Positions 1-7,898 of a stretch of 64,000 bases of DNA are shown here, piece after piece. How positions within the stretch are numbered: position 1 is the stretch's first letter; each line of letters begins with the position of its first letter. Below the pieces are notes generated by a model, which saw only the letters and a list, made by a program, of their open reading frames with translations, had not been told where the DNA came from and searched no databases. The stretch spans positions 1,984,001 through 2,048,000 of the forward strand of contig NZ_CP021108.1 in NCBI RefSeq assembly GCF_002119685.1. The letters run 5' to 3'. The position numbers and the translations under genes were made by a program. The DNA comes from Bordetella genomosp. 8. GTDB lineage: Bacteria; Pseudomonadota; Gammaproteobacteria; Burkholderiales; Burkholderiaceae_B.

Positions 1-44
1 TCAAGGCGCTGACGCCCCTGGACGCGTTGAAGCTGGTGGGTTGA
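1..44 (+). CDS. 3' end of an upstream gene (partial)
   Basis: The window opens inside a reading frame that reads KALTPLDALKLVG and then TGA at 42-44. Only 13 residues are visible, so the product cannot be named. The LTP.DAL pattern is faintly like the tail of MutS-type proteins, but this is too short to trust. The next gene starts 56 bases later in the same direction. Confidence 0.4.
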   Translation, partial: KALTPLDALKLVG

Positions 45-100
45 ACTGGCCGGGATAATTGCTATGCTTCGGCGGTTCTCGCGCCTACCCGTCGCTCGCC

Positions 101-979
101 ATGTCCCTGTTCGTCCGCAGCCTGCATACCTATCCCGTCAAGTCCTGCGCGGGCATCGCCGTCGATGCGTCGGCGATCGACGGCGCCGGCCTGGCGTACG
201 ACCGCCGCTGGCTGGTCATCTCCGGCGCGCGGTTCCTGACGCAGCGCCAGGTGCCCTCCATGGCCCTGGTCGGTACCGCGCTGACCGCCACGCATCTGCA
301 GTTGCGCGCGCCGGGCATGCCCCTGCTGGAAGTGCCCCTGGACGGGTCGGATCTGGCCGCCATCACCGAAACCGTCACGGTCTGGCGCGACACCTTTCCC
401 GCGCACGCCGAAAGCACGGCCGCGGCGCAATGGTTCACCGATTTTCTCGGCCTTCCCTGCCGCCTCTTCAAGATCGACGTCCCGGCCGCCGGCCGTGCCG
501 TCAGTCCCGACTGGGTGGGGCGCTGGCGCGGCGAACATCGCGAGCTGGCCGACGGTTTCGACGGCAGGCATCTTTTCGGGTTCGCCGATGGCTACCCGGT
601 GCTGATCGCCAACCAGGCCTCGCTGGATGAATTGAACCAGCGGCTGCTCGTCAAGGGGCGGGACCCGGTTCCCATGGATCGCTTCCGCCCCAACGTCGTC
701 CTGGACGGCGACGACCTTGGTGCCTACGACGAAGACCATATCGCCCTGTTCGCACGCGGTGACGACATCCGCCTGGCGGTGGTCAAGCCGTGTACCCGCT
801 GCAGCATTCCGGATGTCGATCAGGCGACCGGCCGGGCGGGCGACGAGCCCGGCCTGACCCTGACCGCCACGCGCAGCCTGGACCTCGGGGTGGTTTTCGG
901 CCAGAACGCCATCGTCGACGCCTGCCCAGGCGCGATCCTGCGCGTGGGCGACCCGATCTCGGCGGAATGGAAGTTCTAG
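101..979 (+). CDS. MOSC domain protein (molybdenum cofactor-type sulfurase C-terminal domain)
   Basis: The 292-residue protein has a MOSC N-terminal beta-barrel domain (about residues 1-120, opening with SLFVRSLHTYPVKSCAG) followed by a MOSC domain. Proteins of this two-domain type (YcbX-like) bind the molybdenum cofactor and reduce N-hydroxylated compounds with an electron donor. The conserved cysteine of the family is visible as C231 in VKPCTRCSIPDVD. An in-frame TTG at 59 would extend it by 14 residues, but the ATG at 101 gives the normal start of the family. It appears to be a single gene; the next gene is convergent. The family is clear, the physiological substrate is not. Confidence 0.85.
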   Translation: MSLFVRSLHTYPVKSCAGIAVDASAIDGAGLAYDRRWLVISGARFLTQRQVPSMALVGTALTATHLQLRAPGMPLLEVPLDGSDLAAITETVTVWRDTFPAHAESTAAAQWFTDFLGLPCRLFKIDVPAAGRAVSPDWVGRWRGEHRELADGFDGRHLFGFADGYPVLIANQASLDELNQRLLVKGRDPVPMDRFRPNVVLDGDDLGAYDEDHIALFARGDDIRLAVVKPCTRCSIPDVDQATGRAGDEPGLTLTATRSLDLGVVFGQNAIVDACPGAILRVGDPISAEWKF

Positions 980-998
980 CGTCCCGCGCGGCTTTCCG

Positions 999-1316
999 CT
1001 ACGACGCCGACAGTTTCAGGCCGATCAGCCCGACGACGATCAGGCCGACGCTGGCCAGGCGCACCCAGCCCATGCTTTCCCCGAACAGGATGACGCCGGC
1101 GATGAAGGCGCCCACCGTTCCGATGCCCACCCATACCGCGTAGGCCGTGCCCAGCGGCAGCGTGCGCATGGCGATCGCCAGCAGCCAGACGCTGGCCACC
1201 ATGCCGACGACGGTGATGGCGGAAGGAACGAGCCGGGTAAAGCCGTCCGTGTATTTCAGGCCCACGGCCCAGACGACTTCACATAATCCGGCGACGAACA
1301 GGATGACCCAGGTCAT
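999..1316 (-). CDS. sugE: SMR family exporter, Gdx/SugE (guanidinium) type
   Basis: A 105-residue protein with four membrane helices, the size of the small multidrug resistance family, which works as a dual-topology dimer in the inner membrane. The essential glutamate is E13 ([16 protein letters not shown]), and this helix-1 pattern is that of the Gdx/SugE branch, which exports guanidinium ion, rather than the EmrE branch. A start upstream (1379) would add 21 arginine-rich residues not found in the family, so the ATG at 1316 is preferred. I looked for guanidine riboswitch motifs upstream and did not find one. Confidence 0.9.
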   Translation of the reverse strand: MTWVILFVAGLCEVVWAVGLKYTDGFTRLVPSAITVVGMVASVWLLAIAMRTLPLGTAYAVWVGIGTVGAFIAGVILFGESMGWVRLASVGLIVVGLIGLKLSAS

Positions 1317-1433
1317 GGACGGCTTTCCGGCGCATAGGCTGCGATGGCGGCCCCGGGTGCGCCTGTCCCGGGACGGCAAAAATTATAGAATGTCCGATTC
1401 GGCACCCTCACGCTCCACTGCTACCGACGCGCC

Positions 1434-2480
1434 ATGACGTTCCAGGTCACCCTCACGCCCAGCCAACACCAGTTCAAGATAGAAGACGGTCAGACCGTGC
1501 TCGACGCCGCCCTGGCCGCGGGCTACGTCCTGCCCTACAGCTGCCGCAGCGGCGCTTGTTCGACCTGCAAGGGCAAGGTGCTGTCCGGGGACTACGACGC
1601 GGGACCCTATCCCGCCCAGATCCTGGCGCCCGAAGAGCTGGCCGCCGGCTTTACCCTGCTGTGCCAGGCGCGTCCTTCGTCCGACCTGCTGGTCGAATCG
1701 GCCGAGGTGCGCCTCGCCAGCGATATCCAGATCCGCAAGCTGCCGGTGCGCGTGCAGGCCCTGGAGCGGATCGGGGCGGATGTCGCGGTCATCAAATTGC
1801 AACTGCCCGCTTCGGAGACTTTTCGCTTCCATGCGGGGCAGTACGTTGAACTGATATTGAAGGAAGGCCGGCGCCGCAGCTATTCCATGGCGACGCCGCC
1901 CCATGCCGGCAGTCCGCTCGAGCTGCACATCCGCCACATGCCCGGCGGCTACTTCACCGATCACGTGTTCGGCACCGGCGCCACGCAGATGAAGGAACGG
2001 GAGATCCTGCGCATCGAAGGACCCTTCGGTTCTTTCTTCCTGCGCGAGGACAGCGACAAGCCCATCGTGCTGCTGGCCAGCGGTACCGGTTTCGCGCCAA
2101 TCAAGGCCATCGTGGAACACATGATCCACAAGCAGATCCGCCGGCCGGTCGTGCTGTATTGGGGCGGTCGGCGCCCCCATGACTTGTACATGGATGCCCT
2201 GGCCGCTTCGTGGGCGGACAGCCTGCCTGGTTTCCGCTATGTCCCGGTGGTTTCCGACAGCCTGCCGGAAGATGGCTGGACCGGCCGTACCGGTTTCGTG
2301 CATGAGGCGGTCATGTTCGACCTGCCGGATCTTTCCGGTCATCAGGTGTATGCTTGCGGCGCCCCGGTCATGGTGGACGCGGCGCGGCGCGAGTTCTCCG
2401 GCCAGTGCGGCTTGCCGCCGGAAGAGTTCTTCGCCGACGCCTTCACCTCCGAAGCGGATCTGGCCAAGGCCCGTCCTTGA
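1434..2480 (+). CDS. 2Fe-2S ferredoxin / FAD / NAD(P) reductase, CDP-6-deoxy-delta-3,4-glucoseen reductase-like
   Basis: This 348-residue protein fuses a plant-type 2Fe-2S ferredoxin domain to an FNR-like reductase. Cluster ligands are C37, C42, C45 (CRSGACSTC) and C77. The FAD-binding RRSYSMATPP motif lies near residue 147 and the NAD(P)-binding GTGFAPIKAIVE motif near 212. Proteins of this type pass electrons from NAD(P)H to an oxygenase or dehydratase partner. The annotation as CDP-6-deoxyglucoseen reductase is customary in related genomes, but no deoxysugar genes are nearby, so the true partner is unknown. It is divergent from the SMR gene, 117 bases away. Confidence 0.85.
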   Translation: MTFQVTLTPSQHQFKIEDGQTVLDAALAAGYVLPYSCRSGACSTCKGKVLSGDYDAGPYPAQILAPEELAAGFTLLCQARPSSDLLVESAEVRLASDIQIRKLPVRVQALERIGADVAVIKLQLPASETFRFHAGQYVELILKEGRRRSYSMATPPHAGSPLELHIRHMPGGYFTDHVFGTGATQMKEREILRIEGPFGSFFLREDSDKPIVLLASGTGFAPIKAIVEHMIHKQIRRPVVLYWGGRRPHDLYMDALAASWADSLPGFRYVPVVSDSLPEDGWTGRTGFVHEAVMFDLPDLSGHQVYACGAPVMVDAARREFSGQCGLPPEEFFADAFTSEADLAKARP

Positions 2481-2651
2481 TCCGGCCGAATTGACATAGG
2501 CGCTTACAAGCCGACGGATGGCGAAGCGATTCAACGCTCGCCCCGACGCGCCGGCGGCTGGCGGCAAGGTAAACTTCCTTCCCGTGATTTCAACGGGATT
2601 CCGCGCACGCGGCTGCGGCCGGCCCGATGCGTACCCAGGAGCTTGGCGCGA

Positions 2652-3908
2652 ATGAGAATTGCGGTATTGGGAGCTGGCATCATCGGCATTTCCACGGCGT
2701 GGTGGTTGCGCCAGGCCGGACATGATGTCGTGGTCGTGGACCGGCGCACCGGTCCGGCCCAGGAAACCAGTCTCGCCAATGGCGCCCAGATCTCCGTCTC
2801 GTACGCCGAGCCCTGGGCCAATCCGCAGGCCCCGCTGAAGTTGCTGAAATGGCTGGGCCGCGAAGACGCTCCCCTGCTGTTCCGTCCGCAACTGGACTGG
2901 CGCCAATGGGCCTGGGGGCTCGCCTTCCTGCGCGAATGCCTGCCCGGCCGCCTGGCCCCGAACATCCGCGCCATGGTGCGCATGGCCGAATACAGCCGCG
3001 CGACCCTCCGCACCATGCGTGTGGAATTGGGCATCCAGTACGACCACCTGGAACGCGGCATCCTGAATTTCTATCGCGACCCCCACGAATTCGAACTTTC
3101 GCAGAAGGCCGCCGGCGTCATGCGCGACTTCGGCGTCGAACGCCGCATCCTGTCCGCCGATGAAGTCGTCGCCCTGGAGCCGGCCCTGGCGTCGCAGCGC
3201 CATCGCATCGTCGGCGGCGACTACACGCCGGAAGACGAAAGCGGCGACGTGCACCTGTTCGCCGTCGCGCTGGCCCAGCGTTGCGTCGACGCCGGCGTCG
3301 AGTTCCGCTATTCCACGCAGGTAACCCGGCTGGTGTCCATCGGCGGGCGCGTCGACGCGGTAGAGATCCTCGACCCGCAAGGCGGCTATGGACAGATCGC
3401 GGCGGATGCCTATGTCGTGGCGATGGGCAGCTACACCCCGCTGCTGGTGCGTCCGCTGGGCGTGCCCTGCAATGTCTATCCCGCCAAGGGCTATTCCGCC
3501 ACCTTCCCGGTCCTGGACCCGGTGGCGGCGCCCAGCGTCAGCCTGACCGACAGCAGCCGCAAGATCGTCTTTTCGCGCCTGGGCAATCGCCTGCGCATGG
3601 CCGGGACGGCCGAATTCGCGGGCTACTCACGCGCATTGAATCCCCAGCGCTGCCAGGCCATGACGGACCTGGCGCGCGAGCTTTTTCCCGGCGCGCTCGA
3701 TTTCGAGCGAGTCGTTTACTGGTCGGGCCTGCGTCCGTCCACTCCGTCGAACGTGCCCCTGATCGGCCGCACCCGCATACCGAACCTGTACTTGAATACG
3801 GGTCACGGCACGCTGGGCTGGACGATGGGGGCGGGTTCGGGCCGGGCTCTGGCCGATCTGCTCAGCGGACGCGCGCCAGAACCGGAGTTTCCTTTCCTCG
3901 GCATGTAG
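2652..3908 (+). CDS. dadA: D-amino acid dehydrogenase, small-subunit type (DadA-like)
   Basis: An FAD-dependent oxidoreductase of the DAO family (418 residues). The N-terminus MRIAVLGAGIIGIS is the dinucleotide-binding Rossmann motif, and the GHGTLGWTMGAGSGRALAD segment near the C-terminus closes the FAD site. DadA oxidatively deaminates D-amino acids to 2-oxo acids at the membrane. AGGAG at 2636-2640 fits the ATG at 2652, while the TTG at 2643 would be only two bases from it, so the ATG is chosen. It ends 4 bases before the binding-protein gene, and the two may be cotranscribed. Other D-amino acid or glycine oxidase activities of the family cannot be excluded. Confidence 0.85.
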   Translation: MRIAVLGAGIIGISTAWWLRQAGHDVVVVDRRTGPAQETSLANGAQISVSYAEPWANPQAPLKLLKWLGREDAPLLFRPQLDWRQWAWGLAFLRECLPGRLAPNIRAMVRMAEYSRATLRTMRVELGIQYDHLERGILNFYRDPHEFELSQKAAGVMRDFGVERRILSADEVVALEPALASQRHRIVGGDYTPEDESGDVHLFAVALAQRCVDAGVEFRYSTQVTRLVSIGGRVDAVEILDPQGGYGQIAADAYVVAMGSYTPLLVRPLGVPCNVYPAKGYSATFPVLDPVAAPSVSLTDSSRKIVFSRLGNRLRMAGTAEFAGYSRALNPQRCQAMTDLARELFPGALDFERVVYWSGLRPSTPSNVPLIGRTRIPNLYLNTGHGTLGWTMGAGSGRALADLLSGRAPEPEFPFLGM

Positions 3909-3912
3909 ACCT

Positions 3913-5253
3913 ATGAAGAAATTGCATGAATCGGGCTTGTCCCGCGCAATCCGCGCCACCGGGCGTGTCTGGATCTTCGGCGCTGCCTTGATGGCGGCGG
4001 GTGTGGCGCATGCGGCGCCGGTGCAGATCCAGGTCTGGCACACGATGACCGACGCCAACAAGGCGGAATTCGAAAAGCTGGTCAAGCAATACAACAAGGA
4101 ACAGGACGCGGTCGAAGTCAGCGTGCGCGACTTCGCCACGCCGCAGGCCTTGCAGCAGGCCGCGACGGCCGCGGTGACCGCCAAGAAGGCGCCCAACCTG
4201 ATCCAGTTGCAGGACAATCATTCGCCGGAAGTCGTGGCGGAGTACAAGGCCATCAAGCCGCTGTACGAGCTGCTGGCCAAGTATCCGATCAAGGACGCCA
4301 CCTGGTTCCTGCCCTCTACCAGCAGCTTCACCCGCGACGGCAAGGGACGCCTGCTGGCGTTCCCCTACATGGCGGAAATCCCGCTCATGTTCTACAACCT
4401 GTCGCTGTACAAGAAGGCGGGCCTGGATCCCAATCAGCCGGCGCGCACCTGGCAGGACCTGCAAGGCGAACTGCTGAAACTGCGTGACGTGGCCGACGTG
4501 GAATGCCCCTATGCCTCGAGCGACCAGGTCGAAGTCCATCTGGAAAACCTGGCGCCCATCAACAACCAGCTTTACACCAGCAACGGCAACGGCATCGAAG
4601 CGGTCAAGGGCAAGCCTCTCCCGTCGGCGCTGCAGTTCGATATCCTGTACATGCGGCATGTGTCGTTGATGGCGACGTGGAAGCGCTCGCTGCTGCTGAC
4701 CCAGCATACCAACGACAACACGCCTGACGAAGCCTTCGCGAAGGGGCAGTGCGCCGTGCTGACGTCCGGTTCCGGCGCCCTCGGCCGTTTGATCGCCGCC
4801 AAGAACCTGAGCTTCGGCGTCGCGCCCCTGCCGTACTACGACCAGGCTACCAAGACGCCGGGCAAGCCCTTCGTGAGCGGCTCGGCCCTGTGGGTGATGG
4901 AAGGCCATCCCGTGGCGCAGGACAAGGCCACGGCGGAATTCCTGGCGTGGCTGTCCAAGCCGGTGGTAGCGGCCGAATGGCATCAGACGACGGGCTTCCT
5001 GCCCTTGACCGAAGGCGCGTTCCGCGCGTCGGAAGTGTCTTTCTACAACCGCATCCCTGGCGCACAGGCCGTGGTGTCGGCCATGCGTGCCCAGACCCCG
5101 GTCACCGCGCGCGGTTTCCGGGTCAACAACTATGAGCGCATCGAGCCCGTGCTCAGCCGCGAGCTGGACGAGGCCTTCGACGGCAAGACGCCGCCCATGA
5201 CGGCGCTGAACAATGCCGCCGCCCAGGCGCGCACGATCGCCCAGCAGCGCTGA
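3913..5253 (+). CDS. ugpB: ABC transporter substrate-binding protein, UgpB-like (sn-glycerol-3-phosphate type)
   Basis: A 446-residue periplasmic solute-binding protein of family 1. A signal peptide ends near residue 32 (GVAHA/AP). The mature part begins VQIQVWHTMTDANKAEFEKL, typical of UgpB, which delivers glycerol-3-phosphate or glycerophosphodiesters to the UgpAEC permease. No permease or ATPase gene is next to it, so it is an orphan here and must pair with a transporter encoded elsewhere or bind another ligand. It follows dadA by 4 bases and is closed by a strong intrinsic terminator. Confidence 0.8.
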   Translation: MKKLHESGLSRAIRATGRVWIFGAALMAAGVAHAAPVQIQVWHTMTDANKAEFEKLVKQYNKEQDAVEVSVRDFATPQALQQAATAAVTAKKAPNLIQLQDNHSPEVVAEYKAIKPLYELLAKYPIKDATWFLPSTSSFTRDGKGRLLAFPYMAEIPLMFYNLSLYKKAGLDPNQPARTWQDLQGELLKLRDVADVECPYASSDQVEVHLENLAPINNQLYTSNGNGIEAVKGKPLPSALQFDILYMRHVSLMATWKRSLLLTQHTNDNTPDEAFAKGQCAVLTSGSGALGRLIAAKNLSFGVAPLPYYDQATKTPGKPFVSGSALWVMEGHPVAQDKATAEFLAWLSKPVVAAEWHQTTGFLPLTEGAFRASEVSFYNRIPGAQAVVSAMRAQTPVTARGFRVNNYERIEPVLSRELDEAFDGKTPPMTALNNAAAQARTIAQQR

Positions 5254-5275
5254 TTCCTGCGACGCATCGAAGCCG

Positions 5276-5307
5276 AAACCGGCGGGCCTGGCCCGCCGGT
5301 TTTTTTT
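5276..5307 (+). terminator. intrinsic terminator after the ugpB-like gene
   Basis: A 10-bp GC-rich stem, ACCGGCGGGC paired with GCCCGCCGGT around a CTG loop, is followed by a run of seven T. It ends the dadA-ugpB transcript and insulates it from the pilus cluster that starts 120 bases later. Confidence 0.9.
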
Positions 5308-5377
5308 GCCTTGGGCCGCCCGGTGACATCCGCATCCATGCGTAGATGTGCGTCTTGTTGGTCCGGGTGGCCCTGGG

Positions 5378-5403
5378 CACCATGGCTGGGTCGCGCCATG
5401 GTG
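5378..5403. promoter_or_regulatory. inverted repeat upstream of pilL
   Basis: CACCATGGC (5378-5386) and GCCATGGTG (5395-5403) form a perfect 9-bp inverted repeat with an 8-base spacer. It lies 23 bases before the pilL start codon and is the only clear symmetrical element between the terminator and the pilus genes. It could be a repressor site or an mRNA hairpin. No convincing sigma-70 promoter was found beside it (the best match, TTGTTG at 5355, has a poor -10). Confidence 0.4.
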
Positions 5404-5426
5404 GGCGCGCAGAGCGGGGATCCGGC

Positions 5427-6272
5427 ATGCATCGAGTGTTCAAGACCTTCATCCTGTTGCCATGGCTGTCGGCCTGTACGGCGCCATGGGCGCCTGGCGG
5501 CGGGATGGCGGATTGGAATGCCGCGGCATCGACGGACTCGTCGGCATACTCCTCGACAGCCGCGACGCACGACTTCAACTGGCGCTTGTCCGGGGACAGG
5601 CAGGTAGCGCCGCTGCAAGTGTTCGACGACGGCCGCCAGACCTGGCTGCAGTTCGCGCCCGGGCAACCCGTGCCGGCGCTGTTCACCGAACAGCATGGCG
5701 CGGAGCGTCCGGCGCGCTACGTCAGGCACGAGCCCTACGTGATCGTGCAGGGCAAATGGCCGGCCGTCGTCATGCGCGGTGGCGCCCTGCAGGCACGCGC
5801 GGATTACCTGGGCGTGGCGCGGCATGCCGAGGCGACGCCGGCCGCAATGATGGCTGCGACGGCGGCATTGCCTGCGCTTGGCGCCCAATCCGCCGCAAAA
5901 GCTGGCGCGAAAGCTGGCACGAAAGCTGGCACGAACACGACAACCGGCGCAACGAAGATCGTGCCATCGGGCGCCGGCCTGTATCGCGTCGGCCCTGCCG
6001 ACGAAAACATCCGTCGCGCGCTCGCGCGCTGGGCGGGTCTTGCCGGCTGGACCTTCCAGGCCGAGCACTGGGCCGTGGACGTCGATATCCCCTTGGCCGG
6101 CAGCGCCGATTTCTCCGACGACTTCAAGCGCTCCGTCCGCGAACTCGTGGCGGCCACGGAATTGGGCGACCGGCCGCTGCAACCCTGCTTCTACGCCAAT
6201 CAGGTCCTGCGTGTCATTCCGCTTTCGCAGGCCTGCGATCGCACCGCCATGCGGCTGGGAACGGCGATATGA
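5427..6272 (+). CDS. pilL: type IVB pilus lipoprotein PilL / TcpQ-like
   Basis: A 281-residue probable lipoprotein (LPWLSAC near residue 18). Its C-terminal part, from about residue 180 (VPSGAGLYRVGPADENIRRALARWAG...), matches the TcpQ/PilL C-terminal domain, which helps the secretin assemble in thin type IVB pili of the R64 and toxin-coregulated kinds. The middle holds three 12-bp tandem repeats coding AKAG-AKAG-TKAG. Earlier in-frame starts (5346) lack the signal sequence, and the ATG at 5427 has GGGGA before it. It overlaps pilN by 4 bases (ATGA), marking it as first gene of the pilus operon. Confidence 0.75.
   Translation: MHRVFKTFILLPWLSACTAPWAPGGGMADWNAAASTDSSAYSSTAATHDFNWRLSGDRQVAPLQVFDDGRQTWLQFAPGQPVPALFTEQHGAERPARYVRHEPYVIVQGKWPAVVMRGGALQARADYLGVARHAEATPAAMMAATAALPALGAQSAAKAGAKAGTKAGTNTTTGATKIVPSGAGLYRVGPADENIRRALARWAGLAGWTFQAEHWAVDVDIPLAGSADFSDDFKRSVRELVAATELGDRPLQPCFYANQVLRVIPLSQACDRTAMRLGTAI
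5898..5933 (+). repeat. three tandem 12-bp repeats inside pilL
   Basis: The unit AAAGCTGGCRCG occurs three times head to tail (5898, 5910, 5922), in frame, coding an AKAG/TKAG linker between the N-terminal part and the TcpQ-like domain. Such repeats vary in copy number by slippage without breaking the frame. Confidence 0.8.
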
Positions 6273-7897
6273 GCGTTTCCTTCCGTCCACCCGCTGGCTG
6301 CGCCGCGCGGCGCGGCCTTGTACTGACGCTCGCGCTTGCGTGTCCCGCCTGCGTCGCGCCGGAACGTATCGCCGCCATACAGGATCGGGCCGCCGCCTCG
6401 CAGGCCCGCAACGAGGCCGCATATGCCGGCTTTTCAAGATCCGTGTCGGATGGCGCGGCCCGGCTGGCCGCGCAGGACGTCGGCAGGCCCTGGCTTGCGG
6501 GCCGCGCGCGTCCCCTGGCGCGCGAGGCCACGCTGCCGGCCGCCTTGCGCAGGAACGTCGATACGACATTGATGTTCTCCGGTGGCCAGGCCGACCTGGC
6601 CGTGCTGGCCGATCGTATCGCCAGGGCCACGGGCATAGGCGTCAAGGTAAGGCCCGACGCATTGCTGCCCGCCGAACTCTTCCTGCCCAGGCTCGCCGTT
6701 TCCCACGGCGGCGGTACGCCATTTCCCGCGCGTGCCTCGCTACCTGACGGCGCGCAACCGTTGCCGCGGGTCCTCGACGCGCTGGCCTGGCGCCTGGGCG
6801 TGTACTGGCGATACGCCGACGGCGCCATCGAGTTCTATCGCACCGAAACGCGGGTGTTCGACGTACGCGCGCTGACCTTGAACGCGCGTGCCGATGCCCG
6901 GCTCGGGCGCGCCACCGGCAAGGGGGGAGAAGGCTTCCAGAACACGTCCAATACCACCTTGTCCACCGGCGACCATGATGCCATCGCCGCGGTGCGCGCG
7001 CGCATCGAGCCCTTCCTGACGCGCGCCGGCACCGTCACCGCCGCGCCGGGGGCGGGGAATTCCATCGTCGTGAACGATACGCGCGACGCGCTGGAGCAGG
7101 TGGCGCGCTTCCTCGAGCGCGAGAACAAGGCCTTGACGCGCCGCGTGCGGCTGGTGTTCGAGGAAATCACGGTCGTGGGCAAGGACCAGGCCAGGGCCGG
7201 CATCGATTGGAATCTGCTCTATCAGGGCACGCGCGCCGCCGTGTCGATGGCATCGGCGGGGCTGGCGGGCACGTCGGCCGGACTGGCTTCCGCGGGCGTG
7301 AACAACGACTTGTTCGGCGGCAGCAAGGCCATCATCGCGGCCCTCAGCGAAATCGGCACCATCGTGCGCCACAGCAGTGTTCCCGTGCTGACGCTGAACC
7401 GCCGGCCGGTCACCCACGCCGTGCGAACGACGTTCTCCTACGTCGACCAGGTGCAGGGCAGCGTGTCCGCTCCCATCGCTTCCAGCCCGGCCCTGCAGCC
7501 CGGTCTGCTGCCTGGCGTGTCGATCAACCAGAAGCAGGAGACGGTCGGTTCTTTCCTGACCCTGGTCCCGGATGCCCAGGACGACGGCCAGATCCTGCTG
7601 TCCATCGCCTACGACAACACGGTCGCACAGCCGCTGAAGAGCCTGACGTTCGGCAAGCCCGGCAATCCGCTGGAAGTACAGCAGATCACCATCGACGGCA
7701 ACGGCATGGTGCAACAGGTCGAATTGCGGGCCGGGCAGGCAATGATCATCTCGGGCTTCGATCGCCGTGAAGACGAATACGATCGCCGTCGGTTGACGCC
7801 GGACGCGCCTTACGCCTTGGGCGGCAGCGATCGCGCTTCCACGCAACGCACCACGACTGTGATCATCGTCACCGCCCAGGTGGAAGAGGGCTTTTGA
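6269..7897 (+). CDS. pilN: type IVB pilus secretin PilN
   Basis: A 542-residue outer-membrane secretin of the PilN/BfpB type, forming the ring through which the thin pilus exits. A signal sequence with cysteines at its end (LALACPACVAP) suggests a lipoprotein. An N0/STN-like domain follows (about residues 90-160), and the secretin domain occupies the last 220 residues, with the characteristic GSFLTLVPDAQDDGQILLSI and VELRAGQAMIISGF segments. The frame is open far upstream to 5348, but that stretch overlaps pilL; the ATG at 6269 overlaps the pilL stop as ATGA and gives a proper signal peptide. One base separates it from pilO. Confidence 0.85.
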   Translation: MSVSFRPPAGCAARRGLVLTLALACPACVAPERIAAIQDRAAASQARNEAAYAGFSRSVSDGAARLAAQDVGRPWLAGRARPLAREATLPAALRRNVDTTLMFSGGQADLAVLADRIARATGIGVKVRPDALLPAELFLPRLAVSHGGGTPFPARASLPDGAQPLPRVLDALAWRLGVYWRYADGAIEFYRTETRVFDVRALTLNARADARLGRATGKGGEGFQNTSNTTLSTGDHDAIAAVRARIEPFLTRAGTVTAAPGAGNSIVVNDTRDALEQVARFLERENKALTRRVRLVFEEITVVGKDQARAGIDWNLLYQGTRAAVSMASAGLAGTSAGLASAGVNNDLFGGSKAIIAALSEIGTIVRHSSVPVLTLNRRPVTHAVRTTFSYVDQVQGSVSAPIASSPALQPGLLPGVSINQKQETVGSFLTLVPDAQDDGQILLSIAYDNTVAQPLKSLTFGKPGNPLEVQQITIDGNGMVQQVELRAGQAMIISGFDRREDEYDRRRLTPDAPYALGGSDRASTQRTTTVIIVTAQVEEGF

Positions 7898-7898
7898 C

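Noticed and set aside
1317..1433. Guanidine riboswitch before the SMR gene
   Set aside because: Considered because Gdx genes often have one, but none of the known motifs could be seen in the 117 bases.
1383..3380. 665-codon open frame on the minus strand
   Set aside because: Overlaps two convincing plus-strand enzymes (ferredoxin reductase and DadA) and shows no family similarity.
5348..6268. Long N-terminal extension of the PilN frame
   Set aside because: It overlaps the PilL gene completely in another frame and would bury the signal peptide; the ATG at 6269 is coupled to the pilL stop.
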